DNA of 64,000 nt from Shewanella gaetbuli (GCF_023284065.1 NZ_JAKIKP010000002.1:1-64000); one strand, 5' to 3'. Counted from the first letter of the stretch, positions 53,860 through 63,993 are shown. Made by a program: numbers and translations. Notes: generated by a model not told the origin, from the letters alone.

Positions 53860-55974
53860 ATGAAGGCAACCGTGGTTAATAGCAAGCAAGCTAGTGCGAG
53901 TACGCAGCACAACCAACATGTCATCAATAACAAAAATGCTGTTACTGGCTCGCTGAATCAGCCTGCAGCGTCAAGTGAATCGACCACCTCAACAACGCTA
54001 CAAAAAGCAGCCGTTAACTCCGGTGTAGAAAGCACGCTTATTGCAACCAATCAGCTGCAAGCAGTAAAACTGACGACATCAGGCCAACCATCGCAAATTG
54101 CAACAGTAACTATTGCCAATCAGCCCTATGAAGTCGCCTTAACCCACGAACAGCAAAAGCTATTACAAACGGTTGCCAAGGTCGCGATAACGGCTGATGC
54201 AATATCGACACTCAAGCAACAATTACCACAATTAACTACACCAGCGGTTAGCCAATCAGCTACGGGGAACCAAGCGGTTTTAGCAACGCAATTAGTGTTA
54301 CTTGCTCAATCAATTCAAACAAAACTACCTGCATCGTTAATGGCTTTAGCCAGTCAAAATGGGGTGTCTTCTAATGAGTTAGTTAAACTGGCATCACGAT
54401 CACAAGGCTACCCACTCCCCACAGCCACGATTAATAACAATCAAATGACATTTGCGGATGGCCCGACCATAAAACTTGATTCAGCAAACCTAGCAAAAGG
54501 TCAGTATCTTGCCAGTATCGTGTACCTCAATAAAAGTTTGTTATTAACTCTGACCCCAGTTAAAGCGGAGATAAATGTCAACTTGACACCCAGCACTAAA
54601 TCTCCAATAGCGACCACAACTGACAACAACGCATCATTAATCATTACTAAGCCTGAGCCAAGTCAAATTTTATCGCAACTGTTCAAGAAGCTAGAGGCTA
54701 CCTCAATAAACCCAAACGTAACCTCAGCTGACTTAAAAGGACAAAGTCAGTTATCCAATCCGCAAGCAACTCAAGCGAATCAAACAAGTCAAACAGCCCA
54801 AGCCTCCCTAGCTAAAAGTGCTGACACATTATTGAATCCACTGCAGCAATATATCGCAAAGTCGCCGCAAACCAATAATGCAAGTAGTGGTCAACTTGAA
54901 GGAAAAACCAACTCTGCGGTAGCAAGTTCATCAACCAGTACAACAGCCAACGCCCAAACCTTAAATTTAGCTCGCAACCAAACAACCATTGATGCCGCCA
55001 CAGCAAAAGTGCTTGCCAAAAATATTGCCAGTGCATTACCCCAAGCAGCCAATACCATAACGCCGCCAACCTTTAACATGCTTGAGCAGCCTAAAGCTAA
55101 CACAACACAAGATACCAAGCCGCTAGCAACCCCTATAGATGTGTTACAAAAGGCGTTATCTAAAGCTGGGTCAATGCCAGTAGAGGCGAAAGTTAACGCC
55201 CAGCAGCCGCAAAACTTGGCCGTAGCACTATTAAAACTGCTACCTCAACTTGCCAGACAACCGTTAAGTGAACTTGCACTACCTTCAACATTAACCAATG
55301 AACTAGCAAGCTTAGCCAGTATCAATTTATCGCAGCCTGTTAACCATACTTCGCCTACACAACTTTTTACCGGCGGCGCCATTACCACACTATTTCAACT
55401 TTTGCTTGGGGTTAAAGCGCAACAAAGCAACAAAACGATTTCGACTAAATTACAGTACCATTTACAAGCTCTGCAAAAACTTACCGCCGCATCATCTTCT
55501 GCCCCCGCGGGCATTTTAGGCTTATTAGACAAAGTGGCTGGCTTAGACAGTATTCACCAACTGGCCAGCAGTTTTCAGTTGTATCAACAAGCCAGTAGCA
55601 ATAATGACCAAGGGGTAAATTGGTATTTCGCCTTACCCTACTCTCTCAATCAAAAAAATGAGCAGTTTGAAGGACATTTTCAAAGAGACAAAACAGCAGA
55701 TGGCGAGTCGGAACAAGGTTGGCGATTACAATTAAAATTCAATTTATCCCAAGGGGCTGTATTAGTGAACGCACATAAGCAGGCTAATCAACTGAATCTA
55801 CAATTTAAAAGCAGTAATCAGCTTTTATTAGATAAAATTGATGGCTTTAATGACACTCTGTCACAGAAAATTAGCCAAATAGGCTTTACCCCTGGCGAAT
55901 TCACGACCCAAATTGCCAATATTCCTGCAACCTTATTACCCGGTGATCACTTTCTAGTGAAAACCCGCGCTTAA
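53860..55974 (+). CDS. FliK-like flagellar hook-length-control domain protein
   Basis: About 704 residues, Gln/Ser/Thr/Ala-rich and low-complexity over most of its length, with a C-terminal FliK/Flg_hook-like domain (GWRLQLKFNLSQGAVLVNAH, LDKIDGFNDTLSQKISQIGF) in the last ~120 residues. It is probably related to the YlqG/FliK-like proteins found paired with FlhB-C-like proteins. The ATG at 53860 has AAAGG 7 nt upstream; an ATG at 53845 has none. The FlhB-like gene follows after 17 bp. Confidence 0.75.
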   Translation: MKATVVNSKQASASTQHNQHVINNKNAVTGSLNQPAASSESTTSTTLQKAAVNSGVESTLIATNQLQAVKLTTSGQPSQIATVTIANQPYEVALTHEQQKLLQTVAKVAITADAISTLKQQLPQLTTPAVSQSATGNQAVLATQLVLLAQSIQTKLPASLMALASQNGVSSNELVKLASRSQGYPLPTATINNNQMTFADGPTIKLDSANLAKGQYLASIVYLNKSLLLTLTPVKAEINVNLTPSTKSPIATTTDNNASLIITKPEPSQILSQLFKKLEATSINPNVTSADLKGQSQLSNPQATQANQTSQTAQASLAKSADTLLNPLQQYIAKSPQTNNASSGQLEGKTNSAVASSSTSTTANAQTLNLARNQTTIDAATAKVLAKNIASALPQAANTITPPTFNMLEQPKANTTQDTKPLATPIDVLQKALSKAGSMPVEAKVNAQQPQNLAVALLKLLPQLARQPLSELALPSTLTNELASLASINLSQPVNHTSPTQLFTGGAITTLFQLLLGVKAQQSNKTISTKLQYHLQALQKLTAASSSAPAGILGLLDKVAGLDSIHQLASSFQLYQQASSNNDQGVNWYFALPYSLNQKNEQFEGHFQRDKTADGESEQGWRLQLKFNLSQGAVLVNAHKQANQLNLQFKSSNQLLLDKIDGFNDTLSQKISQIGFTPGEFTTQIANIPATLLPGDHFLVKTRA

Positions 55975-55991
55975 CAACATCGAGGCGAAAA

Positions 55992-56309
55992 ATGGAATCC
56001 AATGACAATCAACGCAAAGTACAGCAAGCCGTAGCACTGAGTTTTGATGGAAAAACAGCCCCCAAAGTGACCGCGTCGGGTAAAGATTTAGTGGCCGAAG
56101 AAATTATTGCTATCGCCAAAGATGCTGGCATTCATATTCACCAAGACCCTCACTTAAGCGAGTTTTTACAACTACTAGAATTAGGTGAAGAAGTCCCTCA
56201 AGAGTTGTATTTATTAATCGCCGAACTTATTGCATTTGTGTACATGCTAGATGGAAAATTTCCGGAAAAATGGCACAATTTGCACCAAAAAATTATCACT
56301 GAAGTCTAA
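55992..56309 (+). CDS. FlhB C-terminal-domain-like protein (YlqH type)
   Basis: A 105-residue protein resembling the cytoplasmic C-terminal domain of FlhB: AVALSFDGKTAPKVTASGKDLVAEEIIAIAKDAGI, then HIHQDPHLSEFLQLLELGEEVPQELYLLIAELIAFVY. It lacks the FlhB membrane helices and I find no NPTH autocleavage motif. GAGG lies 6 nt before the ATG. Linkage to the FliK-like gene matches the ylqG-ylqH arrangement of Bacillus. Its role in export is unknown. Confidence 0.8.
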   Translation: MESNDNQRKVQQAVALSFDGKTAPKVTASGKDLVAEEIIAIAKDAGIHIHQDPHLSEFLQLLELGEEVPQELYLLIAELIAFVYMLDGKFPEKWHNLHQKIITEV

Positions 56310-56443
56310 GTCAGCGTTAGAAATATCATCTAATACTGTGGCGCTGCACCAACAATTGTTATAGCGCTGCAATAGGCAAATAAACCTCTGCCATGTTAAA
56401 CTAGCACTTCGTCCCTACCTGTAACGCAAATAGTTAACCATTC

Positions 56444-57790
56444 ATGACCGACTCTCAAATAGTGATCACCCAAGTTGCCAATTCAAGTGCCGAAAAGCGC
56501 GCAATTAGTTATGCCAACACCATTTTAAATTTACTTAATAACGTTTTTAGCAACAAACAACCTGCTGATCGCATTATTGGACTATACTTTAGAGAGCATA
56601 AAAAACACGGTTCTAAAGACAGACGTGTTATTCGTGAAAGCCTATTTGGGTTATTCCGTTGGTGGGGATGGTTGAATCAGTTAGGTGACTACAAACAACA
56701 ACAGACATTTTTTCAAATGTTGTCTATTACCGCATCGTTAGAGCAACATCCGTGGCAAGATATTCAGCAAGCTTGGACGTTGTTTGGCGCTAAAAACGCT
56801 ACAATTGATACAGATACAGCTGAAACCAGCATGCCACAAACGTTGCTACAAAAGTTAGATACCTTTAAAAAATTATCTGGCTTACCTCAAGTCATCGAAG
56901 CGGATTTAGTACCACAATGGTTTTGGCAACATTGCCCTATTGAAGACACCACTGAAAAACTCGCACTTATTGAGTCTTTATGTGCTCGCCCCCCTATTTG
57001 GGCACGGGTGCAACAAGCTAATGCCACTCAAATACTGGCTCAACTTCAAGCTCAAAATATTGCCGCAACCGGTTGTGAATACTTTTCTGATGCGATTAAC
57101 CTTGGCAATAAAAGTATTAACCTTAATCAAGTAAAAGAATACACCAACGGCCAACTTGAAATTCAAGATCTGGCCTCACAGGTTATTGGCCAAATTTGTG
57201 CACCTAAAGACAATAGTCAATGGTGGGATGCCTGCTCAGGCGCTGGCGGCAAAAGCTTACAATTAATGTCGTTAATGCAACACGCTAAAATTAATGGTCA
57301 CATTACCGCTTCCGATATTCGTAAAAATGCCCTTGTAGAGCTACAAAAACGAGCCAAACGCGCAGGGTTTAACAATATAACCCTTGCACCTTGGCAGTCT
57401 GACGCCTTACCTGTAAAAGAGAATTCCTTTGATGGAGTATTAGTTGACGCCCCATGTTCATGTACCGGTACCTGGCGTAGAAACCCAGATATGCGCTGGA
57501 TAGATGATGCCAGCAGCATAACGAATAAACCGGCTCTTCAACTTGATATATTGTCCAGAAGCTCAGCCGCGGTTAAAACCGGTGGTGAATTAATTTATGC
57601 CACTTGTTCACTGTCACCCGTAGAAAACCAACAAGTGGTTGAGGCATTTTTGGCTCAACACCCACAGTTTGAGCTGCAAACCATTACTCATCCCTTTACC
57701 GGTGAACAAGCCACCTCACTCACCATCTGGCCACAAACAGCCAACTCTGACGGAATGTTTGTCGCAAAAATGCGCAAAATATCCTGTTAA
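56444..57790 (+). CDS. RsmB/NOP-family RNA m5C methyltransferase
   Basis: A 448-residue SAM-dependent cytosine-C5 RNA methyltransferase. It has an N-terminal NusB-like helical region, the SAM-site DACSGAGGKSLQL, and the catalytic cysteines in VDAPCSCTGTWRRNPD and YATCSLSPVEN. rRNA is the likely substrate, but the exact position is not assigned. Not obviously in an operon with the flagellar pair. Confidence 0.85.
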   Translation: MTDSQIVITQVANSSAEKRAISYANTILNLLNNVFSNKQPADRIIGLYFREHKKHGSKDRRVIRESLFGLFRWWGWLNQLGDYKQQQTFFQMLSITASLEQHPWQDIQQAWTLFGAKNATIDTDTAETSMPQTLLQKLDTFKKLSGLPQVIEADLVPQWFWQHCPIEDTTEKLALIESLCARPPIWARVQQANATQILAQLQAQNIAATGCEYFSDAINLGNKSINLNQVKEYTNGQLEIQDLASQVIGQICAPKDNSQWWDACSGAGGKSLQLMSLMQHAKINGHITASDIRKNALVELQKRAKRAGFNNITLAPWQSDALPVKENSFDGVLVDAPCSCTGTWRRNPDMRWIDDASSITNKPALQLDILSRSSAAVKTGGELIYATCSLSPVENQQVVEAFLAQHPQFELQTITHPFTGEQATSLTIWPQTANSDGMFVAKMRKISC

Positions 57791-58290
57791 TTTAATGCTT
57801 GCCGTCAATAAGCCGCAACCTTTGCAGGCTTATTGGCGCCCTGCTTTTTGGGGTCTGACTTTTAGAGTCTGGCTTATTAATATTAATTACCCACAATCTA
57901 CTCATTAAATTAGTAGCCTCGGCTAAAATTCATAAACCTTATAATGCTATTCATATAATAAAAACACTCTACAATTGATGTTTTCTATACCTTGCTCTAT
58001 AAAAGTCCAACCCCACGCAGTCCTACAAAATATTTAGTCCAAGAATTAAATAAACAAAAACCAAGATAAAAATATTAACTCGTTAAATATTCGTCATTAA
58101 TTTTAGCCATCTAATTTAATCATCTTTAAACATAAGTAAACATCGAAAATATCTTGTTTAAACCACTCACTATGGTTATTGATGATACATCCTTTTTATA
58201 TAAGAAAAATAAACACTTTCTGAATAAATCTCACGCCTTCATTTGCATAATTTACAAAACCAATTTACAAAAACATAGGGAAAGCAATGT
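57791..58290 (+). promoter_or_regulatory. Upstream region of the TonB receptor gene
   Basis: 500 bp without a gene. A good sigma-70 candidate is TTGATG (57975-57980), 17 bp, TATAAA (57998-58003), which would give a leader of ~280 nt. I saw no Fur box. The rest is AT-rich with nothing recognisable. Confidence 0.4.
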
Positions 58291-60861
58291 ATGAAATCAA
58301 TGGATGACAGTCTACCTAAATTAACCTATTCCACATTAGCTATTAGCGTAATATGTGGCACTTTACTCACAGCCAGTACCCACACTTATGCGCAACAAAA
58401 TGACAACGATAATCAGGCCGATATCGAAAAAATCACTGTTGTTGGTTCTCGACGCATTGGTAGAACAGTTAATGAGTCTCCTGTTCCTATTGATATTATT
58501 GACCAAGATGCAATTCAGTCGACAGGGTTAACTGAAACAAACATGATTCTCAACACCCTGCTGCCAAGCTTTAACTTTCCGCAGCCCTCTGTCACCGATG
58601 GTACCGACCATGTACGTCCTGCTCAATTACGTGGCCTAGCACCTGATCACACCTTAGTGCTGGTTAATGGCAAACGCAGACACACTAGTGCTCTGTTAAA
58701 TCTCAATGGTTCGTCTGGTCGAGGCTCATCAGCAGTCGATCTTAATGCTATTCCAGCTAACGCCATTAAACGCATTGAAGTACTTCGTGATGGAGCCGCG
58801 GCCCAATATGGCTCAGATGCCATTGCAGGGGTGATTAATATTGTTCTTATAGACAATGACCAAGGGGGACAATTCTCGGCAACCTATGGTGGTAATTTAA
58901 CGCAAATGGATGGTGTGCCTAACCTAGAAAAAGTAACAACATACAATAATGGCGATTTAGCATTTACCACCGGAGAAGATCGTAAACGTACAGATGGCCA
59001 AACTCTCACCTTACGCGGTAATGTTGGTTTTAGTTGGGCTGATGATGGTTTTGTTGCTGTAGCCGGTGAATATCGTGATCGCAACGCATCAAACCGTGCA
59101 GACTTTGACCCTAGGGAAAACTATGCGCGCCAAGGTGATGGCAGCCTAGACCCACAAGAGCTTACAGTAAACCGCTATAACCATGTTTTCGGCAATGGTG
59201 AAGTCCAAGACATGGCGCTATTTATTAACGCGGGTAAATTTCTCAACAATGACACTGAGTTTTATCTTACCGCGGGTATTAGTAGTCGTGACTCAACAGG
59301 CTCAGGGTTCTATAGACGAGCCCAAGACTCACGCAATGTACTTGCCATATACCCTGACGGTTTTCTTCCTGCTATTACCACTGACATCACTGACCAATCC
59401 GTTATCACTGGGGTCAAAGGAGGCGCAGGTGAATGGAATTATGACCTATCCTTTAATTATGGCGCCAATAAGCTTAATTATGGCGTGGTCAACACTCTTA
59501 ACACCTCCCTTGGGCCAAGCAGCCAAACCGAGTTTGATGCGGGTGATTTAAAATATGCCCAATATCTTGTCAACTTGGATGCTTCACGTTTAATTCCAGT
59601 CTCCGCCTTTGCCAATGATATGAATTTGGCTGCTGGTTTTGAGTTTCGACAAGAAAACTATCAGATTAGCGCTGGAGAAGAAAACTCATATCTTCGTGGC
59701 ACTTTTGGACCGGGCGGTACTATAACCGACCTCGTCAATGGGCCTTTTGGTGCTGCAGGGGCCCAAGTATTCCCAGGCTTTACGCCTGAATCGGCAGGCA
59801 GTAATGATCGCGATAACTGGAGTGCTTATATTGACTTAGAAGCTGATGTCATGGAAAAGTGGAACATGGCTATTGCGGCCCGTTTTGAAAATTATTCTGA
59901 TTTTGGCAGTACTCTTAACTGGAAGTGGTCAAACCGTATTAGTGTGACAGATGACTTTGCCCTGCGCGGTTCTGTTTCAACCGGATTTAGAGCGCCATCT
60001 TTGCAACAGCAATATTTTACCTCTATTTCAACCGTATTTGTTGATGGAGAACCCACTGAAACGGGTACCTTTTCCCCCTCAAGCGATGAAGCAAAGGCGT
60101 TAGGTAGCCCGGGACTTGATGCTGAAAAATCAAATAACTACAGTATTGGCATGACTTATTTTCCTAATGCCGACTTTAACTTAACCTTAGATTTTTATCG
60201 TATTGATATTGATGACCGCATCGTATTATCAAATAACCTGTCTGGTGATGCCATTGAAACCTTACTTGATGGCACAGGTGCCACCCGTGCACGCTTTTTT
60301 CTTAATGCCATTAATTCGCGTACCCAAGGGATTGATCTCATCGCGTCTTACACCCTACGAACAAATGATTACGGCAGCGTATTGTTCAATGCTGGCTTAA
60401 ATATTAACGACAATGAGGTCACCGATATTTTGCCCCCACCTGAAGAGTTACAAGGTGCAGGTAATGATCAAAACAACCTCTTTTCAGATGTTGAGCTGCG
60501 TCGATTTGAAGTGGGTTCTCCTAAGAATAAACTTAATTTAAGTGCTAATTGGAATTACGATATTTATAAAATTACGCTGCGCACCACTCGCTACGGAGAA
60601 ACCCAAGACCCGAGTTCAATTGAAGCACGTAACGAAGTTATTCCTGCGCAGTGGCTTACTGACTTAGATGTGAAATTCATGATCACTGACAACTTCGATT
60701 TCACGGTAGGTGCTAATAACTTATTTGATGTTTACCCAAAACCAACACGAGAATTGGTTGAAGATGTCACTACCTTCTCAAACATTTTCCCCTATTCTGG
60801 ATTTTCGCCTTATGGCTTCACTGGGCGTTATGTATATGGAAAATTATCCTATAGTTTTTAA
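58291..60861 (+). CDS. TonB-dependent outer-membrane receptor
   Basis: An 856-residue energised transporter with signal peptide (ending STHTYA-Q), a TonB-box-like ADIEKITVVGSRR, a plug domain (QLRGLAPDHTLVLVNGKRRH, AIKRIEVLRDGAAAQYGSDAIAGVINIVL) and a C-terminal 22-strand barrel ending LSYSF. AGGGAAA lies ~10 nt before the ATG. Substrate is not evident: no neighbouring periplasmic or siderophore genes give a clue. Confidence 0.88.
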   Translation: MKSMDDSLPKLTYSTLAISVICGTLLTASTHTYAQQNDNDNQADIEKITVVGSRRIGRTVNESPVPIDIIDQDAIQSTGLTETNMILNTLLPSFNFPQPSVTDGTDHVRPAQLRGLAPDHTLVLVNGKRRHTSALLNLNGSSGRGSSAVDLNAIPANAIKRIEVLRDGAAAQYGSDAIAGVINIVLIDNDQGGQFSATYGGNLTQMDGVPNLEKVTTYNNGDLAFTTGEDRKRTDGQTLTLRGNVGFSWADDGFVAVAGEYRDRNASNRADFDPRENYARQGDGSLDPQELTVNRYNHVFGNGEVQDMALFINAGKFLNNDTEFYLTAGISSRDSTGSGFYRRAQDSRNVLAIYPDGFLPAITTDITDQSVITGVKGGAGEWNYDLSFNYGANKLNYGVVNTLNTSLGPSSQTEFDAGDLKYAQYLVNLDASRLIPVSAFANDMNLAAGFEFRQENYQISAGEENSYLRGTFGPGGTITDLVNGPFGAAGAQVFPGFTPESAGSNDRDNWSAYIDLEADVMEKWNMAIAARFENYSDFGSTLNWKWSNRISVTDDFALRGSVSTGFRAPSLQQQYFTSISTVFVDGEPTETGTFSPSSDEAKALGSPGLDAEKSNNYSIGMTYFPNADFNLTLDFYRIDIDDRIVLSNNLSGDAIETLLDGTGATRARFFLNAINSRTQGIDLIASYTLRTNDYGSVLFNAGLNINDNEVTDILPPPEELQGAGNDQNNLFSDVELRRFEVGSPKNKLNLSANWNYDIYKITLRTTRYGETQDPSSIEARNEVIPAQWLTDLDVKFMITDNFDFTVGANNLFDVYPKPTRELVEDVTTFSNIFPYSGFSPYGFTGRYVYGKLSYSF

Positions 60862-60960
60862 TGCCATAGGATTCAATAAGATGTTTTAACAAACAGCGGA
60901 TATAAGGGTTCAGAATTACCGTAAAAAATACTTGATAGTAGTAGAGCATTTTTGGGATTC

Positions 60961-60994
60961 AAAAAAGCCAGATAACAATCTATCTGGCTTAATT
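60961..60994 (-). terminator. Terminator facing the DUF2802 gene
   Basis: AAGCCAGATA and TATCTGGCTT pair around a 6-nt loop. The T6 run lies on the minus strand after DUF2802; the plus-strand flank is weaker but may also serve the TonB gene. Confidence 0.75.
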
Positions 60995-61047
60995 TCATAT
61001 AAGGTCTGTGCTCAGTGATAAGTGATAAGTGCAGCTGTATTTTAGGG

Positions 61048-61446
61048 TTACTTTTTATGTAGTCTCACTAATAGCTCAGCTTCTGCTTTAGGTAGCTCAC
61101 ATTCTTGAATAAGCTCATCGACACCTGCACCTAACTCAATCATTTTCACGGCTCTGGAATACAGTTTAGCTTGAGGGTCTTGTTGATTAGCTTCGTTAAG
61201 TAATTCCGTTTGCTTAGCAAGCTGTTTTTCTAGCTCAACGACTTTACGTCCCATTCCAATGGTGCCACTGCGTAATTCATTTAGCTCGCGCTTTACCGCT
61301 TCACGTTGGCGATCGCTTTCTTTTACTAACACCGTTAATGCGTCAACTTTATGCTTTAATTTACTGGATTGCTTATAAAGAAACAGCACTAAAGCTAAAC
61401 AAACAATGGTAAAAACCAAGGCTACAATTACTAATTCATCAACCAT
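61048..61446 (-). CDS. DUF2802 membrane-anchored coiled-coil protein
   Basis: A 132-residue protein with an N-terminal membrane helix (VIVALVFTIVCLALVLFLY), a coiled coil (about 30-95) and a C-terminal short domain (AVKMIELGAGVDELIQECEL). It matches DUF2802, usually found next to cheW at the end of flagellar clusters. In Vibrio the corresponding protein is tied to chemotaxis-array localisation; function here is inference. A terminator at 61467-61500 separates it from cheW. Confidence 0.8.
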   Translation of the reverse strand: MVDELVIVALVFTIVCLALVLFLYKQSSKLKHKVDALTVLVKESDRQREAVKRELNELRSGTIGMGRKVVELEKQLAKQTELLNEANQQDPQAKLYSRAVKMIELGAGVDELIQECELPKAEAELLVRLHKK

Positions 61447-61466
61447 GTTTTATTCTCAAACCCCAT

Positions 61467-61500
61467 AAAAAAGCCAGCATACTGAATGAGCTGGCCTTTT
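61467..61500 (-). terminator. Internal terminator between cheW and DUF2802
   Basis: GCCAGC and GCTGGC pair around an 11-nt loop, followed by T6 on the minus strand. It may reduce readthrough into DUF2802. Confidence 0.6.
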
Positions 61501-61515
61501 GTCACTTAAAATTAT

Positions 61516-62010
61516 TTATATATCAGATAATTCTGCCCATTCTTCGTCAGACAGAAGTTTATCTAGGTCAACTAAAATAAGGAGTTCGTTATCGCGATTA
61601 CTCACACCTTGAATAAACTTGGCACTTTCTTCAGTCCCTACATTAGGGGCATTGTCGATTTCTGAACGGCGTAAATAAACCACTTCTGCCACACTATCAA
61701 CTAAAATACCAATGACCTGTTTTTCCGCTTCAATAATAACAATTCGGGTAGAGTCATCGACATCTGACGATTGCAAACCAAAACGTGAACGGGTATCAAT
61801 AACGGTAACCACATTACCGCGAAGATTAATAATGCCCAGTACATAATGTGGCGCCCCTGGCACAGGTGCAATTTCGGTATAACGAAGCACTTCTTGTACT
61901 TGCATCACGTTGATGCCATAGGTTTCATTGTCTAATTTAAATGTAACCCACTGTAATACTGCATCGTCTGAACCCGCAGCAACAGCTGCTACACTTCTAG
62001 AATCACTCAT
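61516..62010 (-). CDS. cheW: Chemotaxis coupling protein CheW
   Basis: Links chemoreceptors to CheA. The 164-residue protein shows the CheW pattern VTFKLDNETYGINVMQVQEVLRYTEIAPVPGAPHYVLGIINLRGNVVTVIDTRSRFGL. GAGG lies 6 nt before the ATG, 2 bp after the upstream CheW-like gene. Confidence 0.94.
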   Translation of the reverse strand: MSDSRSVAAVAAGSDDAVLQWVTFKLDNETYGINVMQVQEVLRYTEIAPVPGAPHYVLGIINLRGNVVTVIDTRSRFGLQSSDVDDSTRIVIIEAEKQVIGILVDSVAEVVYLRRSEIDNAPNVGTEESAKFIQGVSNRDNELLILVDLDKLLSDEEWAELSDI

Positions 62011-62012
62011 AG

Positions 62013-63215
62013 TTAACCTCGGTCAATCGTATCCTGACACCCTAAACCTGCATCAAGCATTTCAATCAGCGCTTGAACATGCAATATGCCACACATTTGT
62101 TTTTTTACGACTCCGGCTAGCCAAGGGCGTTTACCGGATTTCTCACGCCAATTGACATGAGATTTGTCAATTTTTACTGAATTAATTAATGACTCACATG
62201 CTAATCCCCAGCGGGAGTCTTCTAACATCACAATATATTGATACTCAACCGACTCTGCTAGCTCAGGAGAATATTTTTCGGGCATCACCCACGCGCATGT
62301 ATCAACCACATTAATTTGCTCATCCCGATGGGGTTGTACCCCAAGAAACCACTTAGGTCGGCCAATAATATGGTTATAACGCTCCACTTTAACGATGCCA
62401 CCTAAACTCACTAACGGCACCGCAAGCGTTAACCCAGCCACCTTAAAAAACAATACTTGAAACTCATCATCTAACACCTCTTGTATACTTTGAGTAATAC
62501 TAGGAGGTGTAGCTCCTGTTTGCGTTTCTGCTGGGGTGACCTTTTGCTCATCATTATTAATGATAGCTTTATTTATTGTTTTTGCCGTGGTTTCTTTAGT
62601 GTTTATATCGACTAAGGAATTGATTTCTTTATCGACAAGTTCACTTTTTTGCGTCGTTTTATGCTGATTTGTGGTTTGTTTGCTTACTTTACCAGCACTA
62701 GAAGCCAACGTTTGGCGCATTTTTTCTGCACTGGCTTTAATTTCGTCCACACTCATGGCTGATTTTGCGGCAGGCAGAACTTTAGTCACTTGAGGTTCAG
62801 ATACCGCTGACAATAGCTTTTCTAGTGCGGGTTTATTAATAGAGGTTTCAGGCTCAATAAAGCGTGTGGTTCGAGCAGTGTCAGGCCTGTTTATTGGTGT
62901 GGCAGGTGATAAAGCTTTATCGTTTGAAGCGGTTTTTGCCACATATTCTGTTGAACTTTTATTGTCAGCAGTCGTTGGTGGTGTCAGCGTTTTAGTACCA
63001 ACATCATTTGTGGAGCTTTTAGATTTGGCAGTCTTAGCAGATGACTCAGCCACACTGGCAGAGGATGATTTGGCACGGCTCACCTTGCTGAGTTTAGGGT
63101 CATCCACAGGGGTATTTTTATTGATATTGTCTGTCTTTTCGTTAGTACTTGTTGACGGCTCGGTCAACAGCATAGCGAAGTAATCAAAAACAGTTTCATC
63201 AACCGATTTTGACAT
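62013..63215 (-). CDS. CheW-domain protein with long low-complexity N-terminus
   Basis: About 400 residues: a ~230-residue Ser/Thr/Lys/Ala-rich disordered region followed by a CheW-like domain (DDEFQVLFFKVAGLTLAVPLVSLGGIVKVERYN...). This is the ParC-like/second CheW found between ParA and CheW in Shewanella and Vibrio, possibly involved in positioning the chemotaxis array. The ATG at 63215 has AGGAG 7 nt upstream. It overlaps the parA end by ~17 bp. Confidence 0.8.
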   Translation of the reverse strand: MSKSVDETVFDYFAMLLTEPSTSTNEKTDNINKNTPVDDPKLSKVSRAKSSSASVAESSAKTAKSKSSTNDVGTKTLTPPTTADNKSSTEYVAKTASNDKALSPATPINRPDTARTTRFIEPETSINKPALEKLLSAVSEPQVTKVLPAAKSAMSVDEIKASAEKMRQTLASSAGKVSKQTTNQHKTTQKSELVDKEINSLVDINTKETTAKTINKAIINNDEQKVTPAETQTGATPPSITQSIQEVLDDEFQVLFFKVAGLTLAVPLVSLGGIVKVERYNHIIGRPKWFLGVQPHRDEQINVVDTCAWVMPEKYSPELAESVEYQYIVMLEDSRWGLACESLINSVKIDKSHVNWREKSGKRPWLAGVVKKQMCGILHVQALIEMLDAGLGCQDTIDRG

Positions 63216-63993
63216 GAGCAAACTCCTGCGATTCTAGATAATCTAATAGCGCATTATACGCTTTAACCCCTCGACTGCCTGCAGAATAATGAGATGCAGG
63301 CAAATGCGCTAAGCTGGCATCTCTAAACTTGGTATCAACGGGAATCACTTGGTCTGGCCATAAGCTTTTATTATATTTTTCTTGCATATAAGTGAGCGCT
63401 AAGGGTGAAGCTTTAGTGCGTTTGTCGTACATTGTTGGCACAACCGTAAAGCTGTAACGAGTCTTTTTTGAGCGGCCCATTAATTCCATGGTTTTGATCA
63501 TACGGTCAAGCCCTTTGATGGCTAAAAACTCTGTTTGCACTGGAATAATAATATGCTGACTGGCTGCTAATGCATTAACCATTAATACCCCTAAAACCGG
63601 TGGGCAATCAACAATGGCAATGTCATATTTATGTTCAAGTAGCTGTAATAAATTGCGTAACACTAAGCCCATGCCTTCTTGGTGACCTAATGCTCTGTCT
63701 AATGTGGCTAGCGCCATAGTTGCGGGGAGTAAATCTAGCCCTTCAATTTGAGTAGGTACAATGTATTGTTCAATATATTCTGTAGTTAAGCTTTTATGAT
63801 TAACAAATACATCATATAACGAACCTGGCACCTGTTCAGAATCAATACCTAAATAATAGCCTAATGATGCATGAGGGTCGGTATCAATCATCAGCACACG
63901 TTTGCCACGCTTAACATATGCACCCGCTAAGCTTGCCACTGTTGTTGTTTTACCTACACCGCCCTTTTGATTGGCAACCGTCCAGACTTTCAA
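63199..63993 (-). CDS. ParA-family ATPase of the chemotaxis cluster
   Basis: A Soj/ParA (ParC-type) ATPase thought to place chemotaxis arrays at the cell pole. It has the deviant Walker A KGGVGKTTT, IDTDPHASLG, and IVDCPP. A TTG start at 63993 gives MKVWTVANQKGG; the frame stays open to the window edge, so the true start could be beyond it, though the sequence begins as the family does. The overlapping CheW-like gene is next in the operon. Confidence 0.88.
   Translation of the reverse strand: MKVWTVANQKGGVGKTTTVASLAGAYVKRGKRVLMIDTDPHASLGYYLGIDSEQVPGSLYDVFVNHKSLTTEYIEQYIVPTQIEGLDLLPATMALATLDRALGHQEGMGLVLRNLLQLLEHKYDIAIVDCPPVLGVLMVNALAASQHIIIPVQTEFLAIKGLDRMIKTMELMGRSKKTRYSFTVVPTMYDKRTKASPLALTYMQEKYNKSLWPDQVIPVDTKFRDASLAHLPASHYSAGSRGVKAYNALLDYLESQEFAHVKIG

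Noticed and set aside
54812-55118. Two minus-strand frames inside the FliK-like gene
   Set aside because: They are reverse-complement shadows of the repetitive Gln/Ala-rich coding sequence.
57791-58290. Fur box before the TonB receptor
   Set aside because: No 19-bp GATAATGATAATCATTATC-like sequence was found, so iron regulation is not supported.
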